A DNA stretch of 49,732 bases from Stenotrophomonas sp. PS02289 (GCF_029960115.1 NZ_JASCOZ010000011.1:1-49732); one strand, 5' to 3'; counted from the stretch's first letter, positions 32,999-44,574 are shown. Numbers and translations are program-made. The notes: generated by a model from the letters alone, not told the origin.

Positions 32999-35900
32999 TC
33001 ACCCCCCCGTCCGTGGTTTGAGGTCAATCGACGCCGCGCTACGGAGTGTGTCTTGTTCTTCCTTGCTCAACCCAGCCAGCACATCCATCAACTCGGCCTG
33101 GCGTGGCTGCCCCATGGTCATGCGGTACAGGCTCGTAGCCTCGACGAGCTGATTCAGCTTTCCGATCTCCTGGCTCAAGGGAAGCATCGGCACAAGACGT
33201 CTGATCCGGGCGTCACCCTCGTACACCCAGTGGGGCCGTAGCCCGCCGTCGCCGTTCTGCTCCGCACTAGCCAGTTCAAACAGGCTGCGCCATGGATCGG
33301 GTGACGTGGTGAGTGCAGGATCGTTGCAGAATCGGGCAGCCACATTCTTCCGTACAGCGTGGTTCTTGTACCGGTGGACACGCCCCTCGCGCTGCTCCAG
33401 ATCAACCGGATTTCCCGGAAGATTCCAGTGCACGATTGCATGCGCGTAGTAGTGGAAGTCCAGCCCCTCCTGCCCAACCGAGGTGGACACCAGTACGAAC
33501 GGTCGGAATGGCGAGTTGAACGCATTGCGCACGGCGACCGGATTCTCTCCCTCTGCGGTAGCACCGCGCGCCTGCCCATAGCGCATGGCAAAGTGGGATC
33601 GAATCGCGTGCGACTTTGTCTCTCCGGACGCGCCGATCCGATCGTAGAAGTCGCTGAAACTGCGGCCGTCGTTCAGGCGCAGGACGTCCGCTGCCAGGGC
33701 GGCCATCTGCTTGATGGGGTCCTCTGACGCCTTGTTGAGCCGGCATTGATCAGGAATGAGGTGGAACCATTCGTCGAGTACGCTTCCAAGCCCGCCGTCA
33801 GCGCAGTACAGCAGCAGTCGCTTCCAGTAGTCCAGTTTGTCCGGCGCGCTCGACTCGACCATCGCATGCGCTTCTGCGGCATTGAAGAAGCTGGTGAACG
33901 CCCACGCCACCGAAGCTGCCGCCGCCCGCAGCTCGTGCGCCGCCACCTTGGCGGTGAAGCGATGGCCCTGTCGCGTCATTGCGCGCAGTGCGGCAATAGC
34001 CGGTCCGGCGATGGCGAGGTCGGCCAGTCGTTCCACCAGATCCACGGGCCGCGGCCCCCACGTCTCGGGCATTCCGGCAGCCTCGACCAGGCGCGCCCAA
34101 TGGTCGTGGAAGGCCTGCGAGTCGTGACCTGCCCCCATCCAGTGCTCAGGCGTGAGTTCGGCGATCTCTGTATCCAGCCAGACCTGTGCGGCGGAATACC
34201 AGATGCTGCGCCCGGCACCGACCGCGGGTTCACCTGTAAGCAAGGGCGCAAGCCGCAATTCGATCTGCCCGGTCACATAAGTCCGCAGCGCCGTGAGCGA
34301 GAGGGGCAGGGGTTCCCCGGTCGCCTGTGCAACGGCAAGCGGATCTCCAAGATCCGCCAGATACCGACAAGGCAGGATCAGCGCGAACCAGCCGGTGAAG
34401 TTATCCGCAGCGGTTCCGCGCAGCGTGGTGAGGTCGAGGGGCCGGGCACCTTCACGCACCTTGCTGTAACGGGGGCGCTTGGTCTGACCGGCCGGAACAC
34501 GCCCGTGACGGCGCTCGAACTCATACGAGGTCAGGGCCGCCACAGACTTGGGCACCACGCTCCAGCTCGAGAAGATCAGCCGTTTCGTGAGCGCCCCCGC
34601 AGCGGCATAGCGACCCGCCAGTTGGGTCTGGGGCAGGGCAGGAGGCACCCACAGTACGTCGAATGCCGATGCGGCATCGAGATCCTCAAACAGCCAGCGT
34701 AGCCGGCCGTTGCGGGGGTCGACCTGCAGGTAACGGTTGATCTCCTTGTACGACAGCATGTGGTTGCCGCGCAGCGCCCGTTGCAATTCCGTGTTCTCCT
34801 GCAACTCCTCGCGAATACGCCGCTTGGCGGCATATTCGTCCATGAAGTTGAAAAGGTACGGGGCAGACTTCCAGTACTCGATCATGGAAGGGACATCGGC
34901 GAGCAGCTGGGCGGCCTTGTCTATAGCGACGAATCCACCCAGATCTGCTGCGGTGACTGTGCACTTGATGTCGTGTGGGCGCAGGTCGAGCATTCCGTCG
35001 CGATCGGGTGCAGCGGCCAATCGCTCGGTGCGCACCATCACACTCCGAAGCACGGATTGGGCCGTGTTGCGCGCTTCCGAAAGCCGTACAGGGTCGCGGT
35101 GCCCGAGAATTCCCGACCGGAGCTCGGCCAGGGATTCACGCAGCCGCTTCAGCTCCGCCTCGCGACCCTCGCCGAGCAGGAAGTTGACGGTGTTCTCGAA
35201 GCCCTCGAAATGGCTCTCTTCATCTTCCGCGCGGGTCAGCATCTTGTACGGCGTTGCCGAAAGCAGCAGTACGCGCGCGTTGGGGTGGTCGAGCAGAATC
35301 CGTGCAAGCTCGCCATCCTCGCCTTCCCCCTGAAGCAGATGACTGAACCGCTGAAACTCGTCAAGGATGATGAGATCGGGGTTCAGCAGCTCAATGCACA
35401 CCTCGGCAAGCACACGGCGCAAGCGGGAGATCAGGGTGCGTCCACGCTTTGCGTCGTACGGTCTGCGCCCATCGGAAATGTAGGCAAACTCCTGCTGGAG
35501 CCTTGCCATTCGGACACGCTTGCCAAAGGCCTTGGCGACCACGCGCGGGGGCAGGAAGTCGCCCAGCTCGGCCAACTCGCGCTTGAAGCGATCCGCGGTG
35601 GCGCGGTCGCTGAATATCTCCTTGGCCCGATCCCGTGCGAGCAGATCGCCCCAGTCAACGTGGGGGTCCTTGAGCAGCTTCCACAGCATCGCACGCTCTC
35701 CGACCCGACCGGGGTTTCTTCCTAGCTGGAAGGAAGTGCCGGGGGTGAACGCCACCACGTTGACGTGCCCCAGCCCCGCCAAGGCAGAGGGCAACATGGT
35801 CAATCGATCCGCACTTCGAACCGTCTTGCCATCGGGCGCCAGTACATTCAGGTCCTGAAGGTTCTGGCGGGCGATCTGCCCGTTCGAGCAGATGTAGATC

Positions 35901-36133
35901 ACATTAATGCGCTGTGCAGACGGGTCGTTCCAGAGACGTCGAATGGTCTCGGCGATGGTCGCCCGTGCGACTTTCGTTTTACCCAGGCCGACTTCATCGG
36001 CGACGAGGAAGCGCCGCTGGTTGCGCTCGAACATGGCGTCAACCACCGCTGCAACGGTATCGAGCTGGAACTGCTTGAGCCCATCGGTCGCGCGTTTAAG
36101 GCTCTCAGCGGGTAGGGGGCCGCGAGGCTTCAT
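32999..36133 (-). CDS. SNF2/DEAD-like helicase of a putative defence operon
   Basis: This is a 1044-residue superfamily-2 ATPase. A Q-like motif QFQLDTV is at 21-27, Walker A DEVGLGKT at 46-53, motif II DEFQ at 258-261 and motif III SATPY at 292-296. The C-terminal RecA lobe has STSVGQEGLDF (near 883-893) and the arginine-finger motif VI QREGRVHRY (914-922). A ~480-residue insert separates the two lobes. It is expected to translocate on DNA using ATP. The start overlaps the PLD gene stop by ATGA, and the next gene follows without a gap. Domain style recalls the helicases of DISARM, Dpd and related phage-defence systems, but no DUF1998 partner is present. Confidence 0.88.
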   Translation of the reverse strand: MKPRGPLPAESLKRATDGLKQFQLDTVAAVVDAMFERNQRRFLVADEVGLGKTKVARATIAETIRRLWNDPSAQRINVIYICSNGQIARQNLQDLNVLAPDGKTVRSADRLTMLPSALAGLGHVNVVAFTPGTSFQLGRNPGRVGERAMLWKLLKDPHVDWGDLLARDRAKEIFSDRATADRFKRELAELGDFLPPRVVAKAFGKRVRMARLQQEFAYISDGRRPYDAKRGRTLISRLRRVLAEVCIELLNPDLIILDEFQRFSHLLQGEGEDGELARILLDHPNARVLLLSATPYKMLTRAEDEESHFEGFENTVNFLLGEGREAELKRLRESLAELRSGILGHRDPVRLSEARNTAQSVLRSVMVRTERLAAAPDRDGMLDLRPHDIKCTVTAADLGGFVAIDKAAQLLADVPSMIEYWKSAPYLFNFMDEYAAKRRIREELQENTELQRALRGNHMLSYKEINRYLQVDPRNGRLRWLFEDLDAASAFDVLWVPPALPQTQLAGRYAAAGALTKRLIFSSWSVVPKSVAALTSYEFERRHGRVPAGQTKRPRYSKVREGARPLDLTTLRGTAADNFTGWFALILPCRYLADLGDPLAVAQATGEPLPLSLTALRTYVTGQIELRLAPLLTGEPAVGAGRSIWYSAAQVWLDTEIAELTPEHWMGAGHDSQAFHDHWARLVEAAGMPETWGPRPVDLVERLADLAIAGPAIAALRAMTRQGHRFTAKVAAHELRAAAASVAWAFTSFFNAAEAHAMVESSAPDKLDYWKRLLLYCADGGLGSVLDEWFHLIPDQCRLNKASEDPIKQMAALAADVLRLNDGRSFSDFYDRIGASGETKSHAIRSHFAMRYGQARGATAEGENPVAVRNAFNSPFRPFVLVSTSVGQEGLDFHYYAHAIVHWNLPGNPVDLEQREGRVHRYKNHAVRKNVAARFCNDPALTTSPDPWRSLFELASAEQNGDGGLRPHWVYEGDARIRRLVPMLPLSQEIGKLNQLVEATSLYRMTMGQPRQAELMDVLAGLSKEEQDTLRSAASIDLKPRTGG

Positions 36134-37932
36134 CGAATCGCCGCCTTCTGTGACGTGTACACCGCCTCCCAGAGCTGCGTGAAATCTGCAGGCACGATGC
36201 GGCCGAATTCAGGGTCGCGACCGAGGGCATCCAGTGTCTGGCCAAGCGATGTCAGCCGCTCGGGATGGCGGGAAGCGGTGGTGAGCAGGTCCTCCAGCAC
36301 CCGGTCCACGCCGATGCCGTTGAACCAACGGTCAAACGGCCCACCATCGCCTCCGCCAGCCCCGCTGATACCCAGCGTCTGGTAGCCGAGCAAGGCAGCG
36401 AGGTATCGCAGGAAGTCTTCGCGTGAACGAATCGCACGTGCCAGCACCGACCTGCGCCGATGGTCGGGGTCGCCGTGGAGAGCTGCCCTTACAAGGACAT
36501 TCCGCTGGGCACCTTGACTGGACAGCGTAATCACCACGAACGGCGTAAGGTCCTCGGCCGCCAGGCTTGACCACGCCGCTTTGCCGCTTTCCACCGGCGT
36601 TGTACGGCTCTTGGCAAGACTAAGCAGGCGGGCGCTGACAGCGACCTCGGATGCATACGGCATGCCGCTGACCGACAAACTGGCCGTCCAACCGGAGGCA
36701 TGCTCTTCGCACAGAATCTCAAATGCGGAAGAAGCAATGTCGTAGGCGAGATGCTCGATCGGGTCCAGGCCTTCCTCTTCGTCGTCGTCACCGTCCGTGT
36801 CGGGCAGGTCGTGGCGCTCTACCAGCCAACTGAGGTCATCCTTGCGCCCCTTTCGCGCCAGTACGCATTCGACGCCAACCTGCTTAACAGGGCCGGTAAA
36901 CTCAACCAGCAGTTCGACGTTGGTGGAGAGCGCCGCATCGGTGAGATTCGCCGACCCCAGCCACACCGTCGCGCGTGCTCCGTGGTCCTGCACGTAGAAC
37001 TTGGCGTGCAGTCCCTTCAAGGCAGCGTGCGCGACGGCGGGATCACCACTCAGCACGCTGGTTTCGTCCAGGGTCCCCAGGTCGTCCTCGGCGCTCAACA
37101 GCGCGTCCTTGAGCCGGTACACCTCGCTGACCGAGGTCGACGCCAATGCCGTGACCTGCGCGTCCAATGCCCGCTGGCGCGATACGATTACCTTGCGGCC
37201 AGCATTCGGCTTGAAGAAGCGGGCGACAGCGCCCCGGCCAAGGAACGGCGAAACCGCCAGCACCGCATCGTGTCGGGATCTGAATGGCCAACGGTTCACG
37301 CCAGGAAGGCAGGGCACGAATTTCCCGCTGGAAAAGGGCTCAGGCACAGCCAGGGTCGCTCCCGCGATACTCGACAATACGGATGAGAACAGCGTTTCCT
37401 GTGCTCCCGTCAGCGAGCGCACGGCCCTCCCGCGCAGGTCCGCGAGTAGTTCCAGCAGCCCGTCGGTTTCTACCGTCCTACGCGCATCTGCGTCCTCGTC
37501 AAGCCTCACCATGACGTCCCACGACCGGTCGAAGGTCAGATTGCGGCTCATGACCAGCACCCGATGCAGGTAGCGTTGACCCGCCTTGAACCGGACCACC
37601 CACAGCTTGGGATGAAACAGGCCACCCTGCGGCCGACGCACTTCGACCACGGTGTCTTCCACGAAGGTATGGGCCGCCCGGTACCGCGCCGGAACACTGA
37701 TCGCGCCAGCCTGACAGAACAGGATCGTACGATCAGCGTAGCGGCGGACCGTCTCCAGCAGGTCGGCAGGCTCGTGCTCCCCCTGTAACAGATCGAAACT
37801 GGCGGCGACCGGAATCGTCAGCAGCGCCGTGAGATCAAGGGTGAATGTCGTGCCGATCGCGGCGTCCAGAGACATCCCCTGCGGCGGCTGAAGGGCAGTG
37901 AGGAGCAGGGCGGTCTCGTTCAGCCGCAACAT
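36130..37932 (-). CDS. Phospholipase-D-fold nuclease-like protein
   Basis: The 600-residue protein has two half-active sites: H107-P-K109 followed by SRNLT (129-133), and H309-A-K311 followed by GSANLT (326-331). This is the paired HxK...N signature of bilobed PLD-superfamily nucleases. The C-terminal ~250 residues (acidic DGDDDEEEGLDP linker near 385, then mixed alpha/beta) are unassigned. It is coupled upstream by TGATG to the DUF6361 gene and downstream by ATGA to the helicase, so the three products are probably made in fixed ratio and form one complex. The likely role is cleavage of invading DNA. Confidence 0.85.
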   Translation of the reverse strand: MLRLNETALLLTALQPPQGMSLDAAIGTTFTLDLTALLTIPVAASFDLLQGEHEPADLLETVRRYADRTILFCQAGAISVPARYRAAHTFVEDTVVEVRRPQGGLFHPKLWVVRFKAGQRYLHRVLVMSRNLTFDRSWDVMVRLDEDADARRTVETDGLLELLADLRGRAVRSLTGAQETLFSSVLSSIAGATLAVPEPFSSGKFVPCLPGVNRWPFRSRHDAVLAVSPFLGRGAVARFFKPNAGRKVIVSRQRALDAQVTALASTSVSEVYRLKDALLSAEDDLGTLDETSVLSGDPAVAHAALKGLHAKFYVQDHGARATVWLGSANLTDAALSTNVELLVEFTGPVKQVGVECVLARKGRKDDLSWLVERHDLPDTDGDDDEEEGLDPIEHLAYDIASSAFEILCEEHASGWTASLSVSGMPYASEVAVSARLLSLAKSRTTPVESGKAAWSSLAAEDLTPFVVITLSSQGAQRNVLVRAALHGDPDHRRRSVLARAIRSREDFLRYLAALLGYQTLGISGAGGGDGGPFDRWFNGIGVDRVLEDLLTTASRHPERLTSLGQTLDALGRDPEFGRIVPADFTQLWEAVYTSQKAAIR

Positions 37933-39233
37933 CAGTCAGTTTCCCCATCAATTGCCACCCGCGGTGTGCGCAGCCCAGCGTGGATGTCATCGAGAATCTT
38001 CCACGCTGGCAACCAGTTGAAATCGAACCGGAAATAGCCGGCGTCGCCGCCCCAGCCCTGCAGGCGTTCATTCGGCTTTTCCAGCCGCGCCCTACCAGGC
38101 TTGAGGCTGCGCTCGCGGCACATGAGGTGTTTGTGCGCGTCACGGTCAGCGAGCAGATCCGCTGAATTCTGGATCAGTTGCTGCCAACGTTGTACGAACC
38201 TGAGCGTGTCACGCCAGCGAATCCGCGCCTCGCCCCCTGCTCGGATGACCCCGAACCTCCGTTGTGCCCAATCATCGAGTTCAGTCAGAAGCGTAGCCCT
38301 CGGCGGCTCAGCGTCGATCTGCGAACGCCACTCGTTCATGGCAGTCCGGTACTTGTCGAGCAGCGCATCACGCTCTGCGCCTTGGTCAGGACGGTGGTAG
38401 GCGCACAGGTAGTTGTAGAGGATGCGCGCCCCGAACAGCAACTGGTCCGTATCGCGGCCCAGCCACATGGCCTGCGCTGTTCGCGCCGGAAACTGCGCTA
38501 CCAATGGGTGGTTCCATACGTAATCGAGTTTCGATACCCACTCGCGGCCAGACCTCGGCCCGCCTTTGTCAAGCAACCAGGAGGTGAGCGATCTTTCTTC
38601 TTGGTGCGACTTATCGGATTCGAGGAAGCGCTCGCGTAGCCAAACGGCTTCGTCCGGACTCAGGTCGAACCCGTCGAATCCGGATGATTCAGCAGGATAT
38701 TCCGCCCACAGGCCGGTCACCGTGGGCAGCTCGCCATCCTCCTCGGAGTGAAGCATCGCGTTCTGGGCGCGGGAGGCGTTGTGCGCCGCCAATTCGCGAT
38801 AGTAGTCCCAGAGCGAGCCTTCGCCACGGTAGATGCCAAGCTGGCGCATGAGACCCCAGTAGCTGCTACTCGGAAGCTGCTTGGTCTGCGAGCCGGTGGT
38901 GTATCCGATGATCCCCTTGCTGCGCAGACCTTCGTCCTGGTAGCGCTGCCGCAATGCCTTGATGCGGTGCCCTTCAGTGCCTCTGCCTTCCGCAGCCAGC
39001 GCATCAACGGTCTTCGACGACAGCCGGGACAGATCACGCGGGAGGAACAACAGGTACTTGGCCCGCGTGTGCAGGACGGTGTGCCCCGGAAACAGCATCC
39101 CCGAGATCAGATCCCGGATGATCCCGGTGCCAAGTTCGTCAACCGTACCGCGCTCGGAGAGTGCGTTGAGGAACAGCTGGGTTCGCTGCAGCTGGTTCTG
39201 GTCAAAACTCATCCACGCAATCTGACTTGCCAC
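37932..39233 (-). CDS. DUF6361 family protein
   Basis: The 433-residue soluble protein opens with IAWMSFDQNQLQRTQLFLNAL, fitting the DUF6361 start (xxIxWxDFSxxxxxxAxxxL). It continues with ELGTGIIRDLISGMLFPGHTVLHTRAKYLLFLP and GIIGYTTGSQTKQLPSSSYWGLMRQLGIY. Function is unknown; members are often found beside PLD and helicase genes. The start is a GTG whose ribosome site is a run of nine G (9 C on the plus strand, 39236-39244). An ATG two bases upstream is out of frame, and an in-frame ATG (residue 8) would cut into the conserved start. It is the first gene of the operon. Confidence 0.82.
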   Translation of the reverse strand: MASQIAWMSFDQNQLQRTQLFLNALSERGTVDELGTGIIRDLISGMLFPGHTVLHTRAKYLLFLPRDLSRLSSKTVDALAAEGRGTEGHRIKALRQRYQDEGLRSKGIIGYTTGSQTKQLPSSSYWGLMRQLGIYRGEGSLWDYYRELAAHNASRAQNAMLHSEEDGELPTVTGLWAEYPAESSGFDGFDLSPDEAVWLRERFLESDKSHQEERSLTSWLLDKGGPRSGREWVSKLDYVWNHPLVAQFPARTAQAMWLGRDTDQLLFGARILYNYLCAYHRPDQGAERDALLDKYRTAMNEWRSQIDAEPPRATLLTELDDWAQRRFGVIRAGGEARIRWRDTLRFVQRWQQLIQNSADLLADRDAHKHLMCRERSLKPGRARLEKPNERLQGWGGDAGYFRFDFNWLPAWKILDDIHAGLRTPRVAIDGETD

Positions 39234-39235
39234 AT

Positions 39236-39244
39236 CCCCCCCCC
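39236..39244 (-). repeat. G9 homopolymer in the ribosome-binding region of the DUF6361 gene
   Basis: Nine consecutive G residues on the coding strand end 2 bases before the GTG start. They serve as the only obvious Shine-Dalgarno element. Slippage in this tract would change spacing or strength of translation initiation. Confidence 0.6.
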
Positions 39245-39314
39245 GGGTACTCAGTCCTTAAGCCGGCGTCAAACATCATCCATTTGCAGGGAATCTTACA
39301 CAGGCCCATATCAC

Positions 39315-39359
39315 GCCATCAACCACACCCGCACCAGAGAAATCAGCTTGTCCACATCC
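39315..39359 (-). repeat. Direct repeat copy 1: duplicated 3' end of the hybrid kinase gene
   Basis: These 45 bases match 40189-40233 with one mismatch (position 24, A for C). On the minus strand they encode DVDKLISLVRVWLM, the kinase C-terminus up to its stop codon region (A-TGA). The copy lies between the DUF6361 start and the lipoprotein gene, and the similarity fades on both sides. Confidence 0.85.
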
Positions 39360-39495
39360 GACCGGGCTACCATTGGTCAGTTCCACAAAGAGGTATTCAG
39401 GAACAACGGAGCGCTTCCTCAAGCATTCGGAGGATTCAAGGTTGATGCTGCAGAGTCCGTAATGAACTACTTTGGTCAAACATCTAGAGACATCT

Positions 39496-40158
39496 ATGAC
39501 TACTGCCCACTACCAAGCTGCGGCAACTAGACTGGCCTGCGTACTGTTAGCTCTCTTTTTGTCCGGATGCGGTGATTCCGTTACAAGGTATCGAATCGAC
39601 GGGGCGTTTGAAGACTTTTGCGTACCTCGCTCGATTGATTCAACGCCAACGCGCCCCGGAACGGATGCTCAGGTGCGAGGCGGGTTTACGCTCAGTGGAT
39701 GCTGGAATGCCAGTGGCGAGGCCTGCAAGGGGCCAAAAACCATGACATCTTTGGCAGTTGTTTCGAAAAATGACTACAGCGGCTGGCGCTTTGGCGACTT
39801 CGGAGACGGTGCGCACATCAAGAATGTTGCTATAAGCCAATCAGCGAATGCAAAAAACCTGGCAAACAACCTCATTGCGATTCCGGAGCGCGCGGGGTCG
39901 AAGACTTGGTTCATCTGGCAGCTTATGGACACCCCCCACACTGCCGTGCGCGAGAATGATCAGCTGATGGCTGTCTGCGAGGCGCTCGATGAATACCAGG
40001 GCTACTCCTGCGATAGGCGTATATTGGGTCCTGACTACACCTTGATCTACTCGTACTTCTCCAGTAATACACTCCCGACCAGCTTTGTACCACTAGACGC
40101 GCAGGTTCTTAGTTCGGTTGAAACGCTGAGGTGCAGGCAACAGGCACCGAACACCTAG
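39496..40158 (+). CDS. Hypothetical lipoprotein enclosed by the 45-bp direct repeats
   Basis: The 220-residue protein has a lipoprotein signal: LACVLLALFLSGC with G after the cysteine. The mature part has several cysteines (FEDFCVPR, FTLSGCWNASGEACKG, VCEALDEYQGYSCDRR), suggesting disulfides. No family is recognised. GC is clearly lower than in the kinase next door. The ATG at 39496 follows TAGAGA; the frame is open to a TTG 24 bases earlier. It is the only gene between the two copies of the kinase-end repeat, so it appears to have arrived with them. Confidence 0.65.
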   Translation: MTTAHYQAAATRLACVLLALFLSGCGDSVTRYRIDGAFEDFCVPRSIDSTPTRPGTDAQVRGGFTLSGCWNASGEACKGPKTMTSLAVVSKNDYSGWRFGDFGDGAHIKNVAISQSANAKNLANNLIAIPERAGSKTWFIWQLMDTPHTAVRENDQLMAVCEALDEYQGYSCDRRILGPDYTLIYSYFSSNTLPTSFVPLDAQVLSSVETLRCRQQAPNT

Positions 40159-40184
40159 AGCAGCACCCTCGGTGACTGAACAGT

Positions 40185-42536
<2,352 letters not shown>

Positions 42537-42593
42537 TTCGCCTTCGTGAACAGCGGGCGCGATGATCAGGTGGCGGGGTTGGCTTTGCCCGAG

Positions 42594-43574
42594 TCACGAG
42601 CCGACCGTGAAGTAGCCGGCCGGCACGTCCGAGACCAGCAGCACACGCTTCTCGTCCACGGCGCGGCCGAGCAGGGACTCGGCCGGGCGCAGCGCTCCGC
42701 CCTCGATGATGTCTACCGGCGAGGTGGTCCCCACGGCACCGATGCGCTGGAAGCCGGCGTCCGTCGGCACGAACAGCATCCCGGCCTCGGCACCGGTGTA
42801 GCGGGCGAGGAAACCGAGGCTGGCCTTGGCCAGCACATCGTTGTCCAGATCGCCGCCGGTAGCGGTGGTCAGCTCCAGCCGACCCTGCTGCAGCCAGTCG
42901 CTGCGGTCGCGGGCCCTGGCGTGGCGGCGAAGCAGGAAGGCGATGAGCGTGGTCAGGATGATGCCCAGCACCGCCGTCGCTGCGCCACTGGTGAGTGCCG
43001 CGCGGTACGCCGCGTCCATCTCGGCCAGGCGTTCGGCGCGCTTGTCCAGCTCGATGGTGCGCATGGCGGTCAGACGCGCCCGGATATCATCCATGGCCGC
43101 CTTGCCGCGGTTGGAGTTGACCACGGTCAGGGCCGCTTCAAACCCCTGCGTGCGCCGCAACTCGATGGTCTCGTGCAGCTCTTCCAGCTTGGCCTGAACG
43201 CCCCGGGACAGCAGCTTGAGGCGCTCGGTCTGGGCGGGGTCGTAACCCAGCGCCCGCTCCATGGCCTGCAACTGGGCGGTGGCATCCCGCAGTGCGCTCT
43301 CGTAGGGCTCCAGATAGCTTTCATTGCCCGTAAGCAGGTAACCGCGCTGGCCGGTCTCCGCATCCTGGACGGCAGACAGAACGTCGCTCAGGGCGGTCAT
43401 CGTCTCCTGCGAGCGAAGAACCTCGGCGCTGCCTTCCCGGATGGTGCGGATGTTCTTGCTGGCCAGAAAGCCGCTGCCGATGAAGAACAGCATGACCCCC
43501 AGCAGTGGCCAAAGCGTGCGGAAGGCAGCTCCGGCATTGGGGGAATCAAAGCGGGGCTTCAGCTTGGCGGTCAT
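42594..43574 (-). CDS. Hybrid histidine kinase, N-terminal fragment (CHASE3 and GAF)
   Basis: The 326-residue fragment has a transmembrane helix (LWPLLGVMLFFIGSGFLAS), a CHASE3-type periplasmic sensor (SALSDVLSAVQDAETGQRGYLLTGNESYL), a second transmembrane helix (GAATAVLGIILTTLIAFLL) and the first ~95 residues of a GAF domain. It stops at TGA after GYFTVGS. The following in-frame codons (LGQSQPRHLIIAPAVHEGEVTGVIEL) continue the GAF domain without a break, so the stop is a nonsense change, probably TCA or a similar codon to TGA. The ATG at 43574 matches the start of the conserved region. Confidence 0.82.
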   Translation of the reverse strand: MTAKLKPRFDSPNAGAAFRTLWPLLGVMLFFIGSGFLASKNIRTIREGSAEVLRSQETMTALSDVLSAVQDAETGQRGYLLTGNESYLEPYESALRDATAQLQAMERALGYDPAQTERLKLLSRGVQAKLEELHETIELRRTQGFEAALTVVNSNRGKAAMDDIRARLTAMRTIELDKRAERLAEMDAAYRAALTSGAATAVLGIILTTLIAFLLRRHARARDRSDWLQQGRLELTTATGGDLDNDVLAKASLGFLARYTGAEAGMLFVPTDAGFQRIGAVGTTSPVDIIEGGALRPAESLLGRAVDEKRVLLVSDVPAGYFTVGS

Positions 43575-43702
43575 GGGTAGGCGGTCAGGGTGGACGCAAC
43601 AGCCCAGCGTAGCACGCGCACTGGAGTCCGAACGGTCGTCATCTCCCCGGTAGCGCGGGCCGTTGGCCGGCCCACGCAAAGAATGATCACCGAAGCACCC
43701 CG

Positions 43703-44389
43703 TCAGTCAGCCGTAGCCCCCACCGGCCGCCGCGCCACCCACCCGCGAAAGCTAAGCGCAGCGTAAAACAGCTCCACCTCCACAAACCCAGCCGCCTCAA
43801 GAAGCGCCTCCTCGTCCTCCGAGGACAGCGCCGGCAACTTTGCCGCCATCCCAGCAATCCCCACCTCATCCTGCTCGCTCACCACGCCGCTCACGGAAGC
43901 GAATGCAGCAGAGCGACGAAGCCAACGCAGGCTCTCTTCAGGCGCATAGCTATGGTGGGCAACCACCAGCACCCCACCGGGCTTGAGCCGCCGGAACAGC
44001 TCCCGCAGCGTCTTAAGCCGCGCGTCGCGATCGAGAAAGTGCAGCGTCAGCAGGCAGGTAGCCCCATCGAACTCCCGCAAGGGCGCATCCTCGATGAGAC
44101 CTTCCACCAGAGCCGCACGAGTGGCATTGGCACCCAACGTCTCACGCGCCAGCTCAAGCATGGGAGGGGAGGGGTCCACGCCCACAAAACGCCAACCGGG
44201 ATGCGCCTGTGCAAAAGCGCTGAGCTCCAGCCCGCCGCCGGCCCCCAGCACCAGCACCTCGCCGTGCGACGGTACGGATTCGGCGAGGAGCACATGGGCC
44301 ATGCGATGGAGCGCCGCCATGCCCGGCACTTTGGCGTGGGCGGTCTCTTGATAGCGGCTGACGGCGGCAGCGTCGTGGAACGTGGACAT
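43703..44389 (-). CDS. Class I SAM-dependent methyltransferase
   Basis: The 228-residue protein has motif I LVLGAGGGLELSAFA near 55-70, the acidic end of strand 2 FVGVDPSPPMLELAR, motif post-I and IV CLLTLHFLDRDARLKTLRELFRRLKPGGVLVVA. It would methylate an unidentified small molecule or macromolecule in the cytoplasm. ATG at 44389 (MSTFHD) is preferred to an upstream start in the palindromic region. A perfect palindrome 28 bases upstream of that ATG predicts control by a dimeric repressor, which is not encoded next to it. Confidence 0.87.
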   Translation of the reverse strand: MSTFHDAAAVSRYQETAHAKVPGMAALHRMAHVLLAESVPSHGEVLVLGAGGGLELSAFAQAHPGWRFVGVDPSPPMLELARETLGANATRAALVEGLIEDAPLREFDGATCLLTLHFLDRDARLKTLRELFRRLKPGGVLVVAHHSYAPEESLRWLRRSAAFASVSGVVSEQDEVGIAGMAAKLPALSSEDEEALLEAAGFVEVELFYAALSFRGWVARRPVGATAD

Positions 44390-44416
44390 GAGGGCTCGGC
44401 TCAAGGCATGGCTGCA

Positions 44417-44443
44417 CATATGTAACACACATAGTTACATATG
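44417..44443. promoter_or_regulatory. Perfect 10-7-10 palindrome upstream of the methyltransferase
   Basis: CATATGTAAC-N7-GTTACATATG has no mismatch in either arm and is AT-rich in a GC-rich setting. It has the size of a TetR- or ArsR-type operator and overlaps the expected methyltransferase promoter. Confidence 0.65.
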
Positions 44444-44455
44444 GTGAAGCCGGAC

Positions 44456-44478
44456 GTAGAGCCGGGCTCTGCCCGGCT
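44456..44478 (+). repeat. Single REP palindrome
   Basis: GTAGAGCCGGGC-type REP, 12 bases after the operator-like palindrome and ahead of a small lipoprotein gene. Confidence 0.85.
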
Positions 44479-44574
44479 GCTCTTAGCCGTGGCGTCGGCC
44501 CCTGCGAGTACGCCGCCACAGGTGCTAGCATCCATTCCGCCCCATAAGGCCCACTGGACAGGATGCCAAGCGCC

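Noticed and set aside
32999-37932. Helicase and PLD genes as a DISARM system
   Set aside because: No DUF1998 protein (DrmB), no DrmA-type architecture and no methyltransferase are present; the DUF6361 partner is not part of DISARM.
42537-42593. Frameshift as the cause of the split kinase
   Set aside because: Both halves are in the same frame and the intervening codons continue the GAF domain, so a nonsense codon explains the break.
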